This document shows, piece by piece, positions 59,598 through 64,000 of a DNA stretch of 64,000 nt. Under the pieces are notes generated by a model, which saw nothing but the letters and a program-made list of their open reading frames with translations, was not told the origin of the DNA and made no database searches. The first letter of the stretch is position 1, and each line of letters begins with the position of its first letter. Where the stretch lies: contig PBNW01000031.1 in the NCBI GenBank assembly GCA_002723255.1, forward strand, positions 1 to 64,000, in the 5' to 3' direction. The position numbers and the translations under genes were made by a program. The stretch is from Pelagibacterium sp. (GTDB lineage: Bacteria > Pseudomonadota > Alphaproteobacteria > Rhizobiales > Devosiaceae).

Positions 59598-61493
59598 TCA
59601 GCGGGCCGCCGCAACGTCTTCGGTGGTCAGAATACCGAAATCATTGCCGAACGAATTGCGGATATAGGTGCCGATCTCGGCGATATCGTCATCGCTGAGC
59701 TGGTTACCGAAGGCGGGCATATAGCCGAAGCCGTGAACGATGGTGTTGGCCACAAAGCCGGCATCGGCGAGTTCGCCATTGCCAGCCAGGACCGCACCGG
59801 CGCCACCCTGCCCGGCCGGGCCGTGGCACATGGCACAATTGGCCGCGAATTTGGGCGCACCCAGATTGGCGACTTCGGTAACGTCGGACTCGCTGGTGAT
59901 GCCAGTGGCCGCCGCTTCGTCGCCCGAGTCATCCTCGGCCGGCGCAGGTTCATTGCCCGTGTTGGGATCCTCGAACTCGGCCGGGCCCGCTTCAGCCTGC
60001 GGGCTCGCGTTGAAGTCGTTGCCTTCGACAACGCCGCCCAGGCCGCCGCCCTCTTCACCATAGGTGAACATCAGGATCGCACCGGGGTTGTGCAACACCG
60101 AGGTGTTGAGACCTTCGCCGAACTTCTGTGCGGCCGAACCGAACGCATCGGTTGCGATGAACACAGTCTTGTTGTCGGGCGAAATGATGACGTCGCGATA
60201 GCGGTTCTGGGTCGAGAGCCAGGCGGTCGGCAGGCCATCGGCCTCGGTTCCGTCTTCGCTCAGCGCCTGCACATAGAGCGTGCCGTGCTTGAGGGTCGGG
60301 ATCAGGACCGAATTGTCCCATTCGGTGATGCCGTCTTCACCCGCGTCGTAATACAGGATCGAGGACGGTGCGATGGTGGGGTCGCAGATATAGCCGCAGA
60401 TCTCGCCGATCGGATAGTCGTCTTCGACGGCAAAATAGGCAGCCAGCGGATCGACCATGTCGCCTTCGAAATCGCTTTCCTCGAACTGCGGCACGCTGTC
60501 GGGCAGCGGGTCGGTATTCTGGTCGACGTCTTCGGGAGCTTCGCTCCAGTTGATGTAGGTGTAAGCCTGATCGTCGATGAAGCCGGACACATTGGGCCAG
60601 CCATAATTGCCACCGGGCTCGATGATGTTGAGCTCATCGCCGCTGGCCGGACCGTGCTCGGCCTCATAGAGCGTGCCATCGGGGCCGAACGCGATCCCCT
60701 GCGGGTTGCGGTGACCGTAGCTCAGGATGTGGCTCTTGACGCCATCGATCTCGGGATTGTCCTCGGGGATCGAACCATCGAGGTTGAGGCGCAGGATCTT
60801 GCCCGAATAGGTGTGGTAATCCTCGCTGTCGACCTCGTCCTGGGTGGGAAGGGCCTGGGCCAGGTTGGGCCGGCGGAAATTGCGGCCGAAATTGGCGCCC
60901 TGTTCACCGATGGAATAATAGATCTTTTCGTCGGGACCGAACACCACACGACCCGCGTTGTGGTCGTTCCAGGCCGGAAGTCCCTCGATCAGGATCATCG
61001 GATCGACCAGCTGCTGGAGGTTTTCGTCATAGGTATAGCGCACGATCTGGGCCGAGGGATCGGGCTCTTCGGCAGTGCCGTTGTTGATCGTATAGCCGAT
61101 ATAGACGTAGTCGTTGCCTGTGCCTTCGAGCAATTCGGGATGCAGCGCCATGCCGAGCAGACCCTCATGCTGGGGGCCGGTATAGACGTCCTCGAGAGTG
61201 AGGAGCACCTGTTTGGCGCCCGAAACCGGGTCGACACGCGTGACTTCACCGCCGGTGCGCTCGGTCACCCAGATCATGTCATCGGGGCCCCAGCGCAGTG
61301 CCCATGGATTGTCCAGACCGGTGGTCAGCACGCGCGAGGAAAACAGCGAATTGTCGCCGCTTTCGATCTCGACCGGCGTCACCTGGGCAGCAACCATGCT
61401 CGTGGAAAGCATAAGGGCTGCGGCGACCGCGCCTCCCATTAGCACTTTCGCAATAGGCGCCCTGCCTTCGCGTCCCGTTTGTCGCGTAGCCAT
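59598..61493 (-). CDS. Soluble PQQ-dependent sugar dehydrogenase fused to a C-terminal cytochrome c domain
   Basis: 631 residues from ATG 61493 (AGGAG upstream). A signal peptide (ending STSMVAAQVT) precedes a GSDH/YliI-type six-bladed propeller: DNPWALRWGPDDMIWVTERT, HEGLLGMALHPE, WNDHNAGRVVFGPDEKIYYS, SYGHRNPQGIAFGPDGTLYE and EHGPASGDELNIIEPGGNYG. After an acidic Pro/Glu-rich linker (about residues 500-540) a small cytochrome c domain has FAANCAMCHGPAGQGGAGAV (CxxCH) and the axial Met in GYMPAFGNQLS. It would pass electrons from sugar oxidation to the respiratory chain directly. Confidence 0.92.
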   Translation of the reverse strand: MATRQTGREGRAPIAKVLMGGAVAAALMLSTSMVAAQVTPVEIESGDNSLFSSRVLTTGLDNPWALRWGPDDMIWVTERTGGEVTRVDPVSGAKQVLLTLEDVYTGPQHEGLLGMALHPELLEGTGNDYVYIGYTINNGTAEEPDPSAQIVRYTYDENLQQLVDPMILIEGLPAWNDHNAGRVVFGPDEKIYYSIGEQGANFGRNFRRPNLAQALPTQDEVDSEDYHTYSGKILRLNLDGSIPEDNPEIDGVKSHILSYGHRNPQGIAFGPDGTLYEAEHGPASGDELNIIEPGGNYGWPNVSGFIDDQAYTYINWSEAPEDVDQNTDPLPDSVPQFEESDFEGDMVDPLAAYFAVEDDYPIGEICGYICDPTIAPSSILYYDAGEDGITEWDNSVLIPTLKHGTLYVQALSEDGTEADGLPTAWLSTQNRYRDVIISPDNKTVFIATDAFGSAAQKFGEGLNTSVLHNPGAILMFTYGEEGGGLGGVVEGNDFNASPQAEAGPAEFEDPNTGNEPAPAEDDSGDEAAATGITSESDVTEVANLGAPKFAANCAMCHGPAGQGGAGAVLAGNGELADAGFVANTIVHGFGYMPAFGNQLSDDDIAEIGTYIRNSFGNDFGILTTEDVAAAR

Positions 61494-61645
61494 GAGCAAT
61501 CTCCTGTAAATTTTTGAAAATAGTCTGTGAGGATGCGGCCGCGAAACAGTGCGGCTGCCCGCGCAGGAAACGCACATGCGGCCCGCGCGTTCCACAACAA
61601 TCAGACTTTAGTTCTATCAAACAAATGTGACAATCGCGAACTGCC

Positions 61646-62284
61646 CTACCACCCGCATGCCTCGCGGACCGGCTGCAGCGCGGCCTCGATTCCCTCGAGC
61701 TGAAAACTGACCGTCACCGAACGCTGGGACTGCGGCGTGGCCCGGACCAGAAGGCGCTCGCTCTGTCGCAATTGCCCGATCACCGCCCGGGCGGCTTCCG
61801 TCTCGAAAAATCCGACGGCCAGCCGGTCGGGGGCAAGAGCGACCGATTGGGTCCGGGGCGGCTGGCGGTCGTATTGCAGCGTGAGTGCGGCGCTGTTGGA
61901 TGTGGGGGTGCCCATCGCCGAACCGGCGAAGCCGAACTGCACGGTCGTCTCGCCATCGAGGCACAATATCGTCAGCCGCGCCGGTGCGCGCCCACCGGCC
62001 AGGGCGGGGATAAGCTGCTCGGATTCGAGCGTGGCGAACGGCACTTCGGTCCCCTCGATCTGCGAGACCTCGATCCCGCTCGTCCAGAGCCCCTGGTCGG
62101 CATCGGTCTGACTGCCGCCGCCGGTAAACTGGCCCGAGCGGAAAATCGAATCATAGCATGCCAGTCTCTCGCTGGCCGGTCCGATGGCGGCACAACGTTC
62201 GGGCGCCATCTGGGCCAGAGCGGGCACCGGCGCTGCCGAAAATCCGGCTAACGCCATTATCGCCGCCAACCCAAATCTATTCAT
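61646..62284 (-). CDS. Secreted VasI/TagO-like protein
   Basis: 212 residues. A signal peptide (ending PVPALAQMA) is followed by the VasI-type motif CAAIGPASERLACYDSIF and a C-terminal beta domain (LTILCLDGETTVQFGFAGSA, DRLAVGFFETEAARAVIGQL). VasI/TagO proteins accompany type VI secretion in some Proteobacteria, but no other T6SS gene is in this window, so the function here is open. Confidence 0.72.
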   Translation of the reverse strand: MNRFGLAAIMALAGFSAAPVPALAQMAPERCAAIGPASERLACYDSIFRSGQFTGGGSQTDADQGLWTSGIEVSQIEGTEVPFATLESEQLIPALAGGRAPARLTILCLDGETTVQFGFAGSAMGTPTSNSAALTLQYDRQPPRTQSVALAPDRLAVGFFETEAARAVIGQLRQSERLLVRATPQSQRSVTVSFQLEGIEAALQPVREACGW

Positions 62285-62439
62285 CCGCCCGGTCTCCCGC
62301 GATATTTCTCATTGTTGGGCAATGTGGTGGCCCCGAACGCTCAAGTCCATACATTTTCACGACATTGTTTGGGGGAGGTTGGCAGCGGCCATGCCCGCTC
62401 CTACATTGGCGCACACGTCCCGCCCAAGAGGAGCCCTTC

Positions 62440-64000
62440 ATGCCGCACCATCCCGCCTTTGAGCTGATCGCCGAGGAAAAGATCAACGAGATCAATTCCT
62501 TGGCGCGCCATTACCGGCATAAAAAGACCGGTGCGGAAGTGCTTTCGCTCATCAATGACGATGAAAACAAGGTGTTCGGCATCTCCTTTGCCACGCCCCC
62601 CCAGGATTCGACCGGTTTGCCCCATATCCTGGAACATTCGGTCCTTTGCGGCTCGGAAAAATTCCCTGTCAAAAAGCCGTTCGTGGAGATGCTCAAAGGC
62701 TCGCTGCACACCTTCCTCAACGCCATGACCTTCCCCGACAAGACGGTCTATCCGGTGGCCAGCCAGAACCTTGCGGACTTCTACAATCTCACCGAAGTCT
62801 ATATGGACGCAGTGTTTTTTCCGCTCCTGACCCGCGAGACCTTCCAGCAGGAAGGCTGGCATTACGAGATCGAGAACCCGCACGATTCCATGATCTTCAA
62901 GGGCGTGGTCTTTAACGAAATGAAGGGCGGATTCTCATCACCCGACCAGGTCAATTACGCCTACGCCCTGCAATCACTTTTCCCCGATGCGGTCTATTCG
63001 AACTATAGTGGTGGCGATCCGCGGGTCATGCCCGATCTCACATACGAACAGTTCAGGGATTTTCACAAACGCTACTATCACCCCTCCAACGCCCAGATCA
63101 TATTCTACGGCGACGATGATCCCGAAAAGCGGCTCGAACTGCTCGACGCCGTGCTATCACGCTTTGAAAAAGGCGAGAAAGCACAAGCACATACGCCGCA
63201 AAAGCGCTTCGATTCCCCGCGCCGGTTCGAAAAGACCTATCCGGCCGAGGACGCCAACAAACGCTCGTCTTTCGTCACGCTCAACTGGATGGTCGATCCC
63301 ACCGACGACATCGAGGAGCAGCTGGCCCGCACCGTGATGCGCCGTGCGCTGGTCGGCAATTCCGCAGCGCCGCTGCACAAGGCCCTGATCGAATCCGGGC
63401 TGGGTGAAGCCATCATCTCGTCGGCCATCGAACTCTCCCAGCCGGTCCTCAATTTCGGGCTGCGCGGCGCCAATGGTGACGACGCCGACCGGATCGAAAC
63501 GCTGATCCTGAACACCCTCGCCCACCTTGCCGAGCACGGCATTGATGACGCGACCATCGAAGCCACACTCAACTCGCTCGAGTTCGAACTCCGAGAGCAG
63601 AACACCGGCGGCTATCCTCGCGGAATCGCTTACTTTTTCGGCGCCCTGAACAATTGGCTCTATGGTCGCGATCCCCTTGACGGACTGCGTTTCGAAGCGG
63701 CGCTGGCCAGTCTCAAGGCCCGCATCGCGTCGGGCGAGAAGGTCATTGAAAATCTCATCCGAACCACCCTTCTCGACAACCCCCACCGCACCACGCTGGT
63801 CCTGCGGCCCGATCCCGAACAGGCAGAGCGCGAGGAAGCCGCCGAACGCGCCCGGCTCGATGCAGCCCGCGCCGCGATGAACGACAACGATATCGCCGCC
63901 GCCATCGAGACAACCAAAAAGCTCAAGGCTCTCCAGAACGCCGCCGACAAGCCCGAAAATCTGGCGAAAATCCCGACCCTGACCGTCGCCGACCTGCCGC
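62440..64000 (+). CDS. M16C (presequence protease-type) metallopeptidase, 3' end outside window
   Basis: 520 residues visible of about 970. The inverted zinc motif HxxEH is HILEHSVLCGSEKFPVKKPF (about residue 55) with a later Glu in FKGVVFNEMKGGFSSPD; these define PreP/insulinase M16C enzymes that degrade signal or transit peptides and short peptides in a closed chamber. The ATG 62440 has AGAGGAG 7 nt upstream. The linker hairpin region (EREEAAERARLDAARAAMND) is the start of the hinge between the two halves. Confidence 0.93.
   Translation, partial: MPHHPAFELIAEEKINEINSLARHYRHKKTGAEVLSLINDDENKVFGISFATPPQDSTGLPHILEHSVLCGSEKFPVKKPFVEMLKGSLHTFLNAMTFPDKTVYPVASQNLADFYNLTEVYMDAVFFPLLTRETFQQEGWHYEIENPHDSMIFKGVVFNEMKGGFSSPDQVNYAYALQSLFPDAVYSNYSGGDPRVMPDLTYEQFRDFHKRYYHPSNAQIIFYGDDDPEKRLELLDAVLSRFEKGEKAQAHTPQKRFDSPRRFEKTYPAEDANKRSSFVTLNWMVDPTDDIEEQLARTVMRRALVGNSAAPLHKALIESGLGEAIISSAIELSQPVLNFGLRGANGDDADRIETLILNTLAHLAEHGIDDATIEATLNSLEFELREQNTGGYPRGIAYFFGALNNWLYGRDPLDGLRFEAALASLKARIASGEKVIENLIRTTLLDNPHRTTLVLRPDPEQAEREEAAERARLDAARAAMNDNDIAAAIETTKKLKALQNAADKPENLAKIPTLTVADLP

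Noticed and set aside
59733-61442. Plus-strand open frame of 569 codons opposite the PQQ sugar dehydrogenase gene
   Set aside because: Antisense shadow of a conserved gene.
1-64000. CRISPR arrays, tRNA or rRNA genes, IS elements with transposases
   Set aside because: No regularly spaced repeats, cloverleaf-like sequences, rRNA stretches or transposase-like proteins were recognised by eye.

Overview
The window is high-GC alphaproteobacterial chromosome. The first block, glnE / sensor kinase / response regulator / degP / ccmHFEI, together with feuQ-feuP-feuN, is an arrangement typical of Hyphomicrobiales (Rhizobiales). The family assignment is inference: a Devosiaceae-like (Devosia/Pelagibacterium) marine or halotolerant bacterium would fit the acidic secreted proteins, the NaChBac-type sodium channel, the Na+/alanine symporter and the TRAP transporter. 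No rRNA, tRNA or CRISPR array was seen.

Layout. 1-10854 (minus): glnE (cut by the window edge), an OmpR/EnvZ-type two-component pair, the DegP periplasmic protease, a TSUP permease and the cytochrome c maturation genes ccmH-F-E-I. 10978-14015 (plus): two overlapping flavoprotein genes resembling degenerate sarcosine oxidase subunits. 14138-18598 (minus): a frameshifted unknown gene, a lipoprotein, and feuQ-feuP-feuN, separated by copies of a palindromic intergenic element. 18680-25724 (minus): an eroded gene transfer agent (GTA) head cluster. Small and large terminase, portal, two tiny genes, prohead protease and most of the capsid gene remain. Nearly all tail genes are deleted, and the last fused tail gene carries a 481-bp inversion.

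25997-40317: a LytM peptidase, a membrane PQQ glucose-type dehydrogenase, a voltage-gated Na+ channel, an alkaline phosphatase behind four tandem Pho half-sites, a probable metal-handling ABC operon with a His-rich PCuAC-like protein, small regulators, a frameshifted LysE exporter, a TlpA-like thioredoxin, a RelE/HigA-type toxin-antitoxin pair and ilvA. 40383-48490: an MFS carrier, a TRAP transporter with an M24 peptidase and divergent MarR regulator, then a copper cluster (SCO1, YcnI-PCuAC fusion, DUF2946-like protein). 48844-53447: a ytfQRT-yjfF galactofuranose-type ABC transporter whose ATPase gene carries an in-frame stop. 53458-64000: a GNAT, a UspA protein behind a CtrA-like site, an AGCS symporter, a GT14-type glycosyltransferase, a MerR-regulated SDR, a VOC protein, a soluble PQQ sugar dehydrogenase fused to cytochrome c, a VasI-like protein and an M16C protease (cut by the window edge).

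Themes. Periplasmic redox, metal and quinoprotein metabolism recur: Ccm, two PQQ dehydrogenases, SCO, two PCuAC-type proteins and TlpA. Gene decay also recurs: the GTA, two one-base frameshifts and one nonsense codon. Three genes end on the terminal CTAG of the palindromic element. The most distinctive features are the GTA remnant, the alkaline phosphatase that has lost a metal-ligand Asp, and the His-rich PCuAC-like operon.
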